Of a stretch of DNA of 17,508 bases, positions 1 through 8,496 are shown in pieces; the stretch's first letter is position 1; the number at the start of each line of letters is the position of its first letter. The notes beneath the pieces were generated by a model. That model did not search any database. It was not told the DNA's origin and saw only the letters and a list, made by a program, of their open reading frames with translations. A program made the position numbers and the translations under genes. This stretch comes from Dehalococcoidia bacterium UBA3254 (lineage in GTDB: Bacteria > Chloroflexota > Dehalococcoidia > Dehalococcoidales > UBA3254). The stretch lies in assembly GCA_002362735.1 (NCBI GenBank), contig DEUU01000161.1:1-17508 (forward strand), written 5' to 3'.

Positions 1-1
1 T

Positions 2-2194
2 TTAATTTCAAATACCAGTGCAACTACGGCTGTACTTAATGGGTATCTGGATTCAACAGGATCAGCTGACAGAGTTCAGGTTTCATTCCAATGGGATATT
101 GTTTCCCATGTGGCAGATGGAGGAAATTATGCTCATGAAACCGCTTCTCGCTCCGTCAGGCGAGCAGGTAGTTTCAGCGCCAATCTGAACTCCCTGAGTC
201 CAGATATGGATTATTTCTATAGAGCCAGAGCTTCCGGTGATGGCATAGCGTACGGACAGGAAATGAGTTTCAATATTCCACAGGGTGAATCCCCCGCTTA
301 CACCTTAACGGTGAATGTCACAGGCTCGGGTACCGTGACTAAAAGTCTCGAACAGCCCGGCTATAATGCGGGATCGGAAGTAACCCTCACCCCCATATCT
401 TCTCCCGGATGGGTGTTTTCGGGTTGGAGTGGAGGCCTGACAGGGAACTCTACTCCGGTGACCATAATCATGGACGGAAACAAAAATGTGACGGCTACAT
501 TCGTACAAACTGTATACAGTTTAACTATCAAATTATCCGGGCAGGGGAGAGTTGAACGGGATAATGCCGGACCTTATCATAATGGAGATACGGTCAATCT
601 CACTGCCGTTCCCTCGGCCGGATGGGCTTTCTCAGCCTGGAGCATGGATATCAATGGGAACGATAACCCCATCAGCATCACGGTGAATGGAAATAAAATT
701 GTCACGGCCAATTTCATTCAAAACTCATTTTCTCTTACTATAAGCCATACCGGGCAGGGTGACATTATAAAGAGTCCCAATCTCCAGGCATATAATAATG
801 GGGCTGACGTAGTCTTGACTGCTTCGCCTGGTCAGGGTTGGGTTTTCTCTAACTGGGTTGGGGATTTAACTGGTAATACTAATCCTGCTACTATGAAAAT
901 GGACCGTAATAAAAGTGTATCCGCTGTTTTCATACAAAATCCATATTCACTTAACATTTCCCAAAACGGGCAGGGGAGCGTCATAAAAAGTCCTGATCAG
1001 CCTGTATACATACCTGGAACGGTGATAACGCTGAAGGCCACCCCTTCTCCCGGATGGATGTTCTCCGGTTGGAGCGGAGACTTGAAGGGGAATTCCAATC
1101 CAGCCACCGTGGTTATGGACAGGAATAAATCAATTACCACTGATTTTACTATATTGAACGGTGGGGGTGGCGATAGTGGAGGTAGCAGCGGAGGAGGGGG
1201 GGCGTATATAGAGCCGCCTCCGACATCAGGCTGGGTTACGGTAAGTCTCACCGGACTCGGAGCTAACCCCGATCTGATAACGGATAATTCCGGGGAAGCC
1301 AGAGAAAAGAGTCAACTTAAGAATGGAGATGGTAAGGTGACCATGGACGTTTCTAAAGGAACGATCTTAACAGACTCCCATGGTGCAGGACTGAAGGCGA
1401 TGTCTGCCGTCAGGCCTTCTGCAGTTCCTGACCCTCCGGCGGGTGACATTCTTCTGGCTAGCTACGTCCTGGGGCCTGCCAACGCAAAGTTCAATCCTCC
1501 GTTAAACCTGACTTTGACTTACGATCCGCCGTCTTTGACTGCAGGTGCGATGGAGAATAATCTGTATCTAGCGGCCTGGGATGGGATTGAATGGTCAGAG
1601 CTGGAAAGCAAGGTAGATACCACGGCTAAAACGGTATCCGCGAGTATTGCTCACTTCTCGCAATATGCTTTGTTACTCAAGGCACCCTTGTCTGCTCCGG
1701 CAAAATTTGTTGTGGAGGAATTAACGGTAGTACCACCTGAAGTGAAAGCGGGTGAGCCAGTCACCATCAAAACTACGGTCCTGAACAATGGCGGCAAGCA
1801 GGGAGAATATCTCTTAGTTTTAAAAATCAACGGGATTGAAGAAGCCAGACGCGATTTTTATCTGGATATCGGAAAGACAGAAATGATAACTTTCCAGGTA
1901 TCGAAAGAGGCGCCTGGGGAATATAAGGTAGACGTTAATGGAAAGACAGCCAGGTTAATGATATTGGCGCCCATTATTCGTAATTTAGCACCTGTACCTG
2001 TGCCTGAGACAATATCCATTCCTGCGACGAATGTGATCACTACTCATGAAGATATCTTAATTCCAACGGTGACGAAGGAGCTGGCACCAGTAGTAAAAAC
2101 AGATATCAAGTTGTACATCTGGGTCTTAATCGGGATAATAGGAGTCATGGTTCTCGGAATAATATTCAGGGTCATTTTCAGGAAGAAGGCTTAA
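2..2194 (+). CDS. Repeat-rich surface protein with C-terminal membrane anchor (5' end outside window)
   Basis: The reading frame is open from base 2, so this is the C-terminal 730 residues of a larger protein. The GTG at 110 is internal: the residues before it continue the same beta-rich, fibronectin-like domain. Four InlB-type repeats of about 71 residues follow (nt 299-1147), each ending in a pattern like GNKxVTAxF. Next come a Gly/Ser linker (about nt 1160-1201), a beta-rich domain ending near 1680, and a CARDB-like Ig domain (about 1690-1960). The C-terminus has one hydrophobic helix (about 2110-2180) followed by a basic RKK tail. This is the layout of a cell-surface protein anchored by its C-terminus and exposed outside. 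No enzymatic motif is visible. It converges with hisD, with 19 bases between the stops. The exact role, such as adhesion or envelope structure, is unknown. Confidence 0.85.
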   Translation, partial: LISNTSATTAVLNGYLDSTGSADRVQVSFQWDIVSHVADGGNYAHETASRSVRRAGSFSANLNSLSPDMDYFYRARASGDGIAYGQEMSFNIPQGESPAYTLTVNVTGSGTVTKSLEQPGYNAGSEVTLTPISSPGWVFSGWSGGLTGNSTPVTIIMDGNKNVTATFVQTVYSLTIKLSGQGRVERDNAGPYHNGDTVNLTAVPSAGWAFSAWSMDINGNDNPISITVNGNKIVTANFIQNSFSLTISHTGQGDIIKSPNLQAYNNGADVVLTASPGQGWVFSNWVGDLTGNTNPATMKMDRNKSVSAVFIQNPYSLNISQNGQGSVIKSPDQPVYIPGTVITLKATPSPGWMFSGWSGDLKGNSNPATVVMDRNKSITTDFTILNGGGGDSGGSSGGGGAYIEPPPTSGWVTVSLTGLGANPDLITDNSGEAREKSQLKNGDGKVTMDVSKGTILTDSHGAGLKAMSAVRPSAVPDPPAGDILLASYVLGPANAKFNPPLNLTLTYDPPSLTAGAMENNLYLAAWDGIEWSELESKVDTTAKTVSASIAHFSQYALLLKAPLSAPAKFVVEELTVVPPEVKAGEPVTIKTTVLNNGGKQGEYLLVLKINGIEEARRDFYLDIGKTEMITFQVSKEAPGEYKVDVNGKTARLMILAPIIRNLAPVPVPETISIPATNVITTHEDILIPTVTKELAPVVKTDIKLYIWVLIGIIGVMVLGIIFRVIFRKKA
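299..1147 (+). repeat. Four tandem InlB-type (Listeria-Bacteroides-like) protein repeats
   Basis: Four protein-level repeats lie at about 299-502, 515-715, 728-931 and 944-1147, with a 71-72 residue period. Each shows a YxLTI-like opening strand, a GxGxV turn, a central GWxFSxW motif, an NPxxIxM-like segment and a final GNKxVTAxF strand. The second copy is the most divergent. DNA identity between copies is modest, which points to old duplications. Such domains are common in bacterial surface proteins. Confidence 0.85.
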
Positions 2195-2213
2195 TTTCTG
2201 GTTGAAGATCTCC

Positions 2214-3548
2214 TTATAAAAGCCGTTTTTCGATAGCCCGGGCATGGGCTTCAAGTCCTTCCGCTCGCGCCAGAGTGATCGCTGACGGACCTAATGTTTT
2301 AATATCTTTCGTGTCCATCCTGACGATATCAATAAACTTAATGAAATCCATAATGTTTAGAGGAGAACTAAAACGGGCAGTTCCTCCGGTAGGTAGAGAG
2401 TGGTTAGGACCGGCGACGTAGTCTCCCATGGGTACAGTGGAATTATCACCGAGAAAGATGCAGCCAGCGTTCGATATTTGGTTTACATAAGTTTCAGCGT
2501 CTTTCACCAGTATCTCCAGGTGCTCCGGAGCATAAACGTTAGCCAACTCAACCGCCTCTTTCATATTGTTTACAATTGCAATAATTCCCCTGCTCTCGAG
2601 GGACTCATCGGCAATTTGCCTTCTTGGAAGCAGCTCTAATTGAGATTTTAGTTCTTTCTCAACGTCTCGAGCCAATTTTTCGGAAGTTGATACAAGAACC
2701 ACCTGAGCTAAAGCGTCATGTTCAGCCTGAGCGAGGAGATCAGCGGCGCAGTAGTCAGGTCGGGCAGTTTCATCTGCAATAATCAGAACTTCGCTCGGCC
2801 CCATTATTCCGTCGATATCCACCATACCAAAAACCATTTTTTTTGCCAGAGCGACAAATATATTCCCCGGACCACAGATCTTATCCACCCTGGGTATTGA
2901 TTCGGTGCCACAAGCTAGAGCGGAGATGGCTTGAGCTCCACCCATACTAAAAATCCGGTCAACCCCGGCAATACCCGCAGCCGCCAGCGTGGCAGGAGGG
3001 ACCGCGCCATTTTTGCCTGGCGGAGTAGCCAGTATCACCTCTCTAACTCCAGCTACCTTAGCCGGAATAGCGGTCATGAGCACTGTGGAAGGATAGCTGG
3101 CAGTACCTCCGGGAGCATAAACTCCCACCCGTTCCAGTGGCCGGATAAGCTGGTCCCATTCTTTCCCTTTTACGAGAAGACTATCGGGGTTGTTCCAGAT
3201 ATGGTCTTTTTGCGCTTGATGAAATTCACGGATGCGCCCGGCTGCTAAGGTTAACGCTGACATCAGGTCCTGGCTTACCTGAGAGCGGGACTCCTTGACT
3301 TGTTCCGGCTTGATTTCCAGTGAAGAAAGCGTAAAACCATCGATCTTGAAGGTATATTCCAAAACAGCAGAATCACCCCGGGTCCGAACATCCTCGAGAA
3401 TTCTGGCCACGGCCTGCTCCACCTCGAGTTCCCGTCCGAAGATTTCCTTCAAGCGACTTTTAATACGGGGAGATATGATAGCAGTACCTGCATCGGCTTT
3501 GCGTGATAAACGGACTTTAGCCGCCGGAAAACCTTCAATTAGTTCCAA
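2214..3548 (-). CDS. hisD: Histidinol dehydrogenase
   Basis: This 444-residue protein is of normal family length. It carries out the last two steps of histidine synthesis, oxidising L-histidinol to L-histidine with NAD in the cytoplasm. The Zn and catalytic positions are all recognisable: Q274 and H277 in AQAEHDAL, E342-H343 in APEHLEI, D376 and H383 in [13 protein letters not shown], and H435 near the C-terminus. The glycine-rich segment [15 protein letters not shown] is also present. The start is TTG at 3548, preceded by a perfect AGGAGG (3555-3560) at a 6-base spacing. No in-frame ATG or GTG upstream fits better. It is the last gene of a hisZ-hisG-hisD block, 41 bases downstream of hisG, and is convergent with the surface protein gene. 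Confidence 0.97.
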   Translation of the reverse strand: MELIEGFPAAKVRLSRKADAGTAIISPRIKSRLKEIFGRELEVEQAVARILEDVRTRGDSAVLEYTFKIDGFTLSSLEIKPEQVKESRSQVSQDLMSALTLAAGRIREFHQAQKDHIWNNPDSLLVKGKEWDQLIRPLERVGVYAPGGTASYPSTVLMTAIPAKVAGVREVILATPPGKNGAVPPATLAAAGIAGVDRIFSMGGAQAISALACGTESIPRVDKICGPGNIFVALAKKMVFGMVDIDGIMGPSEVLIIADETARPDYCAADLLAQAEHDALAQVVLVSTSEKLARDVEKELKSQLELLPRRQIADESLESRGIIAIVNNMKEAVELANVYAPEHLEILVKDAETYVNQISNAGCIFLGDNSTVPMGDYVAGPNHSLPTGGTARFSSPLNIMDFIKFIDIVRMDTKDIKTLGPSAITLARAEGLEAHARAIEKRLL

Positions 3549-3589
3549 GGTAGTCCTCCTTATCCTCTTGCAAGGACGGACCTCGCAAA

Positions 3590-4996
3590 TTAGTCTACCG
3601 CTTTTTGCAGAGTGGCGGCCAGGGCTTTTATGGTGGCGGCTTTGTTTGATCCCAGCGAATTTGTATTAACAATCAAGCAAGCCGTAGACTCAAAGAGTGT
3701 CTCAATGATCTTCAGGTTGTGCCGTTTCAGGGTACCGCCGGTCTCTGTATTTTCAATTAAAATATCGGCATCATCCGGTAAGAAGGCTTCTGTAGCTCCC
3801 CAGGTGGGAATGATGCGGTACATTCCCAGGTGGTTGTCCCGGGCGTATTTATCGGCTATCCTGGTATATTCGGAAGCTATCCTGATGCGTTGGTTTTTCT
3901 CACCCATGAACTTTCTTAACCCAACAATATCCGTCACGGGTAAATCATTGTGGATCGCAGCGACAATTCTAACCCATCCGTATTTCAGGTCCACCAGTTC
4001 TTTGACCGGACTGGAGGGGAATTGATAAAGATGTTCTTTGACCCAGTCTTTCCCGGTCACCGCAATATCAAAGTTGCCGTTAGCTACCTGCAAAGGCATA
4101 TCCTGCGGACGGGTTACTTTAACTTTGATACCGGGAATTTTTATCTCTGGTCTCCGGTTTCCGCTCATGGAGGGATAATCGTCGATGGCTATCCCGGCTT
4201 TATTAAGAATATTTACCATGTGTTTCTGCTGGTGTCCATCTGGCAGAGCCAGTCTAACGTAATCAGGGGAGATTACATTCTGCTGATCCGCATAGTCCGA
4301 AGGAGGCGCTTCCAACGGAGTACCGAAGGTTATCTTCTCTCCCAAATCGGAATTGAGAAGTGTGTTCAAGATTTCACTTAAGTCTTTAGTCTCAAGGCTG
4401 ACTTTATTAGCAATCAAACAGGCGCTTGAATTGATGACTCTGGCCACTGGAAATAAACCGCTGCCCAGACTTTCTAGATTGTCCTGGCTGCAGATGAGAG
4501 CCAGGTCCGCATTCTCGGGGGGATATATTTCGGGTGCTCCCCAGACCGGGAAAATATTGAAGTATTTAAAGCGATAATGCAGTGCTATCGATTCCGCCAG
4601 ATTGGGGTATTCGCTGGCGATCCTGATGACTTTATCACTGGTCTGGAGGGATTCAAGAGTAGACGGACCGGACAGAGGGCTCGCCGCCAGAAACAGAGAA
4701 AGTTTCCCAAAGCCCAGGTCTTTTATTTTAACCAGATTGCTGGCAGGGAATTTGCTGACGAGCTCCTGGATCCAGTCCAGACCGCAAATGCCTATATCAT
4801 AATTGCCTATGGCCACCTGAATGGGAATATCCTTTTCATGGAGAATCTTACCCGAAAAATCTGGAAAGCGAAATGAATTTAAACGGTACAAGCGTGCACT
4901 GTCCGAATAATCGTTTAGTTGCCAGCCAGCGAGTGTGGCTAATTTGGCGGTTTGGTTGAGTAAACGACCTTTAGGTAAAGCTATTTTAATTTGCAT
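3590..4996 (-). CDS. hisG: ATP phosphoribosyltransferase, tandem double HisG (short form)
   Basis: HisG couples ATP and PRPP in the first, feedback-controlled step of histidine synthesis. Short HisG proteins are about 210 residues and need HisZ. This one has 468 residues and two HisG-like copies, about 1-215 and 246-468. Paired landmarks are IALPKGR (4-10) and LALPDGH (249-255), VAIGNYDIGICGLDW (61-75) and VANGNFDIAVTGKDW (304-318), IRIASEY (124-130 and 371-377), and VWGAPE and TWGATE. The PRPP-binding loop ETGGTL (418-423) exists only in copy 2. The same place in copy 1 reads SQDNLESLGSG. Conversely, copy 1 keeps PKGRL while copy 2 has PDGHQ. The ATG shares one base with the hisZ stop (TAATG), which suggests translational coupling. 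Copy 1 may have become structural or regulatory, or the two may form one composite site. Confidence 0.93.
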   Translation of the reverse strand: MQIKIALPKGRLLNQTAKLATLAGWQLNDYSDSARLYRLNSFRFPDFSGKILHEKDIPIQVAIGNYDIGICGLDWIQELVSKFPASNLVKIKDLGFGKLSLFLAASPLSGPSTLESLQTSDKVIRIASEYPNLAESIALHYRFKYFNIFPVWGAPEIYPPENADLALICSQDNLESLGSGLFPVARVINSSACLIANKVSLETKDLSEILNTLLNSDLGEKITFGTPLEAPPSDYADQQNVISPDYVRLALPDGHQQKHMVNILNKAGIAIDDYPSMSGNRRPEIKIPGIKVKVTRPQDMPLQVANGNFDIAVTGKDWVKEHLYQFPSSPVKELVDLKYGWVRIVAAIHNDLPVTDIVGLRKFMGEKNQRIRIASEYTRIADKYARDNHLGMYRIIPTWGATEAFLPDDADILIENTETGGTLKRHNLKIIETLFESTACLIVNTNSLGSNKAATIKALAATLQKAVD

Positions 4997-6207
4997 TACC
5001 TCTCCAGTTTCTCGAGTACTTCTTCTGAGGTACTGAACTCATATTTCTCGTTGGAGTCTACTCGAATTAAAACAAAACGCGGGTCATTATTCTGGACTTC
5101 CAGTTTCCACACGACGTCAGCCGGGCCTTTTCCACCAAGGTCCAGCTTCACGATCATTCCTACATCCCGCAGCAATTCCGCTGTAGCAAACCCTAGCTGG
5201 AGCGCCTCAGGGTTTATTTTAACCAGAATCTTCGGAATAGAAGGCATTTCCGTCCGGACCAGTTTCATGATCAGGTCCAAATATAAAGCGAAGCCGGATG
5301 CAGGGGTGTTCTTTCCTCCCATGGCGGGAATCAGTGCATCGTAACGTCCTCCGCTTCCTACCTCCTCATCATCTACGAAAAGCTGGAAAATAACACCGGT
5401 ATAATATTCAAATCCGTGGACTGAAGCAATATCAATCTGATAATCATAACCGAGAGTCTGTAAGGTGTCTGCGATGAACGTTAAATCGTCTAGCCTGGGT
5501 TTAAGATCTGGCAGGTCCAGGGATAAGGTCGAAGCCAGATTTTTGACAAAACCGGAGGACTTACCCTGTAAGGCTAACAGGGGCTCAAGATCCGGTTTCT
5601 CTTTCTTGATCTTTTCCAGAGCAGATGCGTCTCCGTCCAGTAATCGATCAAACACACGATGCTGCTCTTCTGAGTTCATACCCAACTGTTGCAGAATACC
5701 ACGAGTCAGGCCGGCGTGAGATAACCTCAGGCTAACTTTCTCCAGTCCTAATCTTCTTAAAACGTCAATGGCCAGCATAATCAGCTCAACATCGGCTAAA
5801 GGAGAACCCATCCCTATCAGTTCTGCTCCGAGCTGCCATTTTTCCCGGTTTTTCTTGCCCGTTTCTTCAAAGATAAAAGTGTTGGCGATGTAAAAGAGTT
5901 TAGCCAGTTCTTTTTCCGATAGGTTTTCGATGTATAGTCTGGCAACCGGAATCGTAGCGTCCGGTCTGAGGACTACCCTTTCCCCGCTCCACCCGTCCCA
6001 GTCCAGGAAAGAATAAACTTTGCCCAGCATTCCTGGGGTTAAGGTGCCTGCCGAAGTAAACAGGTGCAGGTATTCCAGTGTAGGAGTTCTTACTTCTTCG
6101 TATCCCCATTTGAGGCAAGATTCACGGAAAATTTCATTAATCAAGCGATACTTTTCCATATCCGTCGGGAAAAGGTCGCGCATGCCTTTACATCTTTCTA
6201 TCTTCAT
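4996..6207 (-). CDS. hisZ: ATP phosphoribosyltransferase regulatory subunit (HisRS paralog)
   Basis: This 403-residue protein has the class II histidyl-tRNA synthetase fold. HisZ proteins do not charge tRNA; they bind short HisG, activate it and mediate histidine feedback. Synthetase-like landmarks are LRPDATIPVAR (80-90), YYTG (268-271) and GGRYDAL (286-292). The motif 2 arginine (FRxE in HisRS) is replaced, giving FIFEE at 111-115. The second catalytic arginine (VRGLDYY in HisRS) is histidine in VHGFEYY (263-269). These losses and the direct overlap with hisG argue for HisZ rather than HisS. A C-terminal region (about 325-403) still resembles a reduced anticodon-binding domain, which many HisZ proteins lack. 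The ATG at 6207 follows GAAGGTGATAA. A promoter is predicted just upstream. Confidence 0.88.
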   Translation of the reverse strand: MKIERCKGMRDLFPTDMEKYRLINEIFRESCLKWGYEEVRTPTLEYLHLFTSAGTLTPGMLGKVYSFLDWDGWSGERVVLRPDATIPVARLYIENLSEKELAKLFYIANTFIFEETGKKNREKWQLGAELIGMGSPLADVELIMLAIDVLRRLGLEKVSLRLSHAGLTRGILQQLGMNSEEQHRVFDRLLDGDASALEKIKKEKPDLEPLLALQGKSSGFVKNLASTLSLDLPDLKPRLDDLTFIADTLQTLGYDYQIDIASVHGFEYYTGVIFQLFVDDEEVGSGGRYDALIPAMGGKNTPASGFALYLDLIMKLVRTEMPSIPKILVKINPEALQLGFATAELLRDVGMIVKLDLGGKGPADVVWKLEVQNNDPRFVLIRVDSNEKYEFSTSEEVLEKLER

Positions 6208-6239
6208 TTATCACCTTCAATAATCAAGGTCAATTTTAC

Positions 6240-6268
6240 ACTATACCACCCAATTATCACAAGGTGAA
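6240..6268 (-). promoter_or_regulatory. Predicted sigma-70-type promoter for hisZ-hisG-hisD
   Basis: On the minus strand the -35 is TTCACC (6263-6268, 4 of 6 matches). A 17-base spacer separates it from the -10 TATAGT (6240-6245, 5 of 6), which has an extended TG motif just before it. Transcription would start near 6233, giving a leader of about 26 bases to the hisZ ATG. It lies between the rlmB stop and hisZ, so the his genes may have their own transcript. Confidence 0.5.
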
Positions 6269-6282
6269 TATACGAGCGATGT

Positions 6283-7023
6283 TTAGGATAGTATCCTCTG
6301 CCTGACAACCTCGAACATGACTATCCCGGCTGCCACGGATGCATTGAGGGAGCTAACTTTTCCTTTCATTGGAATGGAAGCTAAAAAGTCGCAATGTTTC
6401 TTGACCAGGTCCGAGAGCCCCTGTCCTTCGCTGCCAATAACGAGGGCGGTAGGCGGTTTGTAATCTATCTTCGTGTAATCGAATTCACCCGATCGCTCAA
6501 TTCCGACGATCCAGATATTGTGCTGCTTGAGGGTTTCAATGGCCTGTGAGATGTTGGTCACTCTCGCTACGGGGATATATTCCAGAGCTCCGGCGGAGGC
6601 TTTTTCCACTACAGGAGTTAAACCTACGGCCCTCTTTTCGCGGATGATACCTCCGTGGGCTCCGGCAGCATCCGCTGTCCTTAGAATAGCTCCCAAATTA
6701 TGAGGGTCCTCGATGCCATCCAGGATGATAAAAAAAGCCGGCTCTTTTTTCTCTGCTTGGACCCTCAGCAATTCATCCAGGTCCAGATAATCTTTCGCCG
6801 CGGCAAATGCCATAATTCCCTGGTTCGCCGTGGTCTGACTCTGGTGGTCGAGGATATGTCTTTCCACATATTCAACCGGCACCCCGTTTTTTTTCGCCAA
6901 AAAAATAATTTCTGCAATAACACTGTGTCTGTCAATATTTTTTGCTAACATTATTTTACTGATCGATCTTCCTGAACGTAATGCTTCCAGCACCGGGTTT
7001 CTGCCTTCAACTATATTATCCAT
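6283..7023 (-). CDS. rlmB: 23S rRNA (guanosine-2'-O-)-methyltransferase, SpoU/TrmH family
   Basis: This 246-residue protein is of usual RlmB length. The family methylates the 2'-OH of a guanosine (G2251 in E. coli numbering) in 23S rRNA using S-adenosylmethionine. An N-terminal L30e-like substrate-binding domain (EGRNPVLEAL at 6-15) precedes the knotted SPOUT domain. Its three motifs are present: DPHNLGAILRTADA (106-119), VIGSEGQGLS (195-204) and IPMKGKVSSLNASVA (217-231). The last two form the AdoMet-binding knot. The ATG at 7023 follows AAGGGA at a short spacing. It is transcribed leftward, divergent from the NfeD/slipin pair. The 76-base gap to hisZ shows no clear terminator, so read-through is possible. 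Other SpoU methyltransferases such as TrmH are less likely because of the N-terminal domain. Confidence 0.93.
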   Translation of the reverse strand: MDNIVEGRNPVLEALRSGRSISKIMLAKNIDRHSVIAEIIFLAKKNGVPVEYVERHILDHQSQTTANQGIMAFAAAKDYLDLDELLRVQAEKKEPAFFIILDGIEDPHNLGAILRTADAAGAHGGIIREKRAVGLTPVVEKASAGALEYIPVARVTNISQAIETLKQHNIWIVGIERSGEFDYTKIDYKPPTALVIGSEGQGLSDLVKKHCDFLASIPMKGKVSSLNASVAAGIVMFEVVRQRILS

Positions 7024-7058
7024 GGGTTTCCCTTATTTTTCCCCCTATTACTTTTCGA

Positions 7059-7087
7059 TTGCCTTGTTATTATAATAAAGCTATAAT
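7059..7087 (+). promoter_or_regulatory. Predicted promoter for the nfeD-like/slipin pair
   Basis: TTGCCT (7059-7064, 4 of 6) is separated by 17 bases from a perfect TATAAT (7082-7087). Transcription would start near 7094, leaving a leader of about 80 bases before the TTG start at 7176. Confidence 0.5.
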
Positions 7088-7098
7088 CATGTTACCAA
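7069..7098 (-). promoter_or_regulatory. Predicted promoter for rlmB
   Basis: On the minus strand TTGGTA (7093-7098, 4 of 6) and TATAAT (7069-7074, 6 of 6) are 18 bases apart. The expected start near 7062 gives a leader of about 38 bases. It overlaps the oppositely oriented promoter of the nfeD-like gene, so the two may compete for polymerase. Confidence 0.4.
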
Positions 7099-7175
7099 CA
7101 AAAAGATAATTCAGAAATATCCAAAAAAGAATAAAGAACAGAGTTTCGATTTTATCAACTTTGAGGGGGAAATAG

Positions 7176-7472
7176 TTGACTTTTCTCAGCTTTTGGCTGC
7201 TGGCTTTATTGATAATAGTCGTTGGGTTAATAACTTTAGTAATAATACTGATCATGAGAACCTATCGGCGTCAAGCAACTACAGGCAAGGAGGATCTGAA
7301 AGGGAAGATAGCTATTGTCAGAGAACCTCTGGATCCTGAAGGCCTGGTTTTTTATCAAGGTGATTTATGGACAGCGCTTTCAAATTCCGGAAGGGTTGAA
7401 CCCGGAGAGGAGGTGATGATTACCGAAGTTAAAGGCTTGAAGCTTCTAGTGACGAAAAAAGCGAAGGAGTAA
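7176..7472 (+). CDS. Short NfeD-like membrane protein
   Basis: This 98-residue protein has one N-terminal membrane helix (about residues 4-27), a basic stretch and a small beta-rich domain (about 40-95). That domain resembles the C-terminal OB-fold of NfeD proteins, with phrases such as GKIAIVREPLDPEG and VEPGEEVMITEVKGLKLLV. It lacks the ClpP-like protease domain of long NfeD forms. Short NfeD proteins are typically encoded beside a slipin/stomatin, as here: the slipin starts 6 bases after this stop. Together they are thought to organise membrane patches. The start is TTG at 7176, preceded by a GAGGGGG motif. The next in-frame ATG (7254) would remove the membrane helix. Confidence 0.82.
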   Translation: MTFLSFWLLALLIIVVGLITLVIILIMRTYRRQATTGKEDLKGKIAIVREPLDPEGLVFYQGDLWTALSNSGRVEPGEEVMITEVKGLKLLVTKKAKE

Positions 7473-7478
7473 AAAAAT

Positions 7479-8288
7479 ATGAGTGTCTCGACTATAGTTA
7501 TAATCATCGTAATCGTCTTGTTTCTCCTGATTATTTTGCCTATGGCGATCAAAGTAGTCCAGGAGTATGAGCGTGGTGTCATTTTTCGACTGGGAAGATT
7601 GACGGGCGCTAAAGGCCCCGGTCTCTTCCTCATTATTCCCATCTTTGATCGTATGGTAAAGGTTGACTTGCGTGTGGTTACTTTGGATGTCCCGCCTCAG
7701 GATGTGATCACCAAAGATAACGTAACCGTCAAGGTTAATGCAGTGGTTTATTTTAGAGTGGTTGACCCGCAAAATTCAGTGGTTAAAGTTCTGGACCACA
7801 TCCGGGCTACCTCCCAGATCGCACAAACGACGTTGAGAAACGTTCTTGGTCAGGTAGAACTGGATGAGCTTTTGGCTTCACGGGAAAAATTAAATCAGAT
7901 GCTTCAGAAAATCATTGATGAGTATACAGAACCCTGGGGCGTTAAGGTGACCACCGTCAATATTAAAGATGTGGAGTTACCTGAAGCCATGAGGCGTTCT
8001 ATGGCTGCTCAAGCCGAAGCTGAAAGAGAGAGAAGAGCCAAGATTATTCATGCGGATGGTGAATTTCAGGCTTCTGAAAGACTGGCCCAGGCTGGTGCCG
8101 TTATCTCCAGAGATCCAACGACTTTGCAATTGCGTTATCTGCAAACAATGACAGAAATTGCGTCTGAGAAGAGTACTACTATAATCTTCCCGTTCCCGAT
8201 TGAGATGTTAAGGGCTTTTGGCGGCATGTATAATCAGGCCAAATCCAGTCCTCCTGTGGAAGAAAAACCCTCTGCTCCTCCTCAATAG
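7479..8288 (+). CDS. Slipin (stomatin/prohibitin-family SPFH membrane protein)
   Basis: This 269-residue protein matches bacterial slipins in length. It has an N-terminal hydrophobic hairpin or helix (about 4-25). The SPFH domain follows, with typical phrases [16 protein letters not shown] (27-42), [10 protein letters not shown], and then [21 protein letters not shown] helical coiled segment rich in Ala, Glu and Arg comes next (about 165-205), then a proline-rich tail. Slipins oligomerise on the inner face of the membrane and are linked to membrane microdomains. The ATG at 7479 follows AAGGAG at a normal spacing. It forms an operon with the NfeD-like gene and is followed by a hairpin at 8315. 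The precise cellular process cannot be read from the sequence. Confidence 0.93.
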   Translation: MSVSTIVIIIVIVLFLLIILPMAIKVVQEYERGVIFRLGRLTGAKGPGLFLIIPIFDRMVKVDLRVVTLDVPPQDVITKDNVTVKVNAVVYFRVVDPQNSVVKVLDHIRATSQIAQTTLRNVLGQVELDELLASREKLNQMLQKIIDEYTEPWGVKVTTVNIKDVELPEAMRRSMAAQAEAERERRAKIIHADGEFQASERLAQAGAVISRDPTTLQLRYLQTMTEIASEKSTTIIFPFPIEMLRAFGGMYNQAKSSPPVEEKPSAPPQ

Positions 8289-8314
8289 GACTAGAAATAC
8301 AATTAACCTGAAAA

Positions 8315-8346
8315 AAAGATGGGTGCGCCTAAGCGCACTCATCTTT
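8315..8346. terminator. Hairpin terminator after the slipin gene
   Basis: A 14-base stem (8315-8328 with 8333-8346) has one G-U pair and a CTAA loop. Seven A's (8311-8317) on the left side become a good U-tract for minus-strand transcripts. In the plus direction the tail is weaker (TTTCT). It most likely ends the nfeD-slipin transcript. Confidence 0.6.
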
Positions 8347-8372
8347 CTAATTCCCGCGTACGGCGGAATTAG
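8347..8372. repeat. Second inverted repeat directly after the terminator
   Basis: CTAATTCC (8347-8354) and GGAATTAG (8365-8372) form a perfect 8 bp stem around a 10-base GC-rich loop. It abuts the previous hairpin. It may be a backup terminator element, an RNA structure or a protein-binding dyad. Confidence 0.4.
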
Positions 8373-8432
8373 CATCCATAAGGTGTGGGTCGGTTATTTA
8401 TAAGAGGGCGGAGAATTAAAGGTAAGGGATGT

Positions 8433-8462
8433 TTGCCACAGGAGTCTCCGCTCCTTTATAAT
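8433..8462 (+). promoter_or_regulatory. Predicted sigma-70-type promoter for the 91-residue protein gene
   Basis: TTGCCA (8433-8438, 5 of 6) is separated by 18 bases from TATAAT (8457-8462, 6 of 6). The expected start near 8469 gives a leader of about 28 bases that holds the GGAGGT ribosome binding site. It is the best consensus match in the window. Confidence 0.6.
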
Positions 8463-8496
8463 ATCCTTATACAAATGCCCTAATGCGGAGGTCAAT

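Noticed and set aside
110..112. GTG as the start of the surface protein
   Set aside because: The frame is open back to base 2 with continuous domain-like sequence, and there is no ribosome binding site, so the gene simply begins outside the window.
4996..6207. Histidyl-tRNA synthetase (hisS)
   Set aside because: Two arginines needed for aminoacylation are replaced, and the gene overlaps a short-form hisG that requires HisZ.
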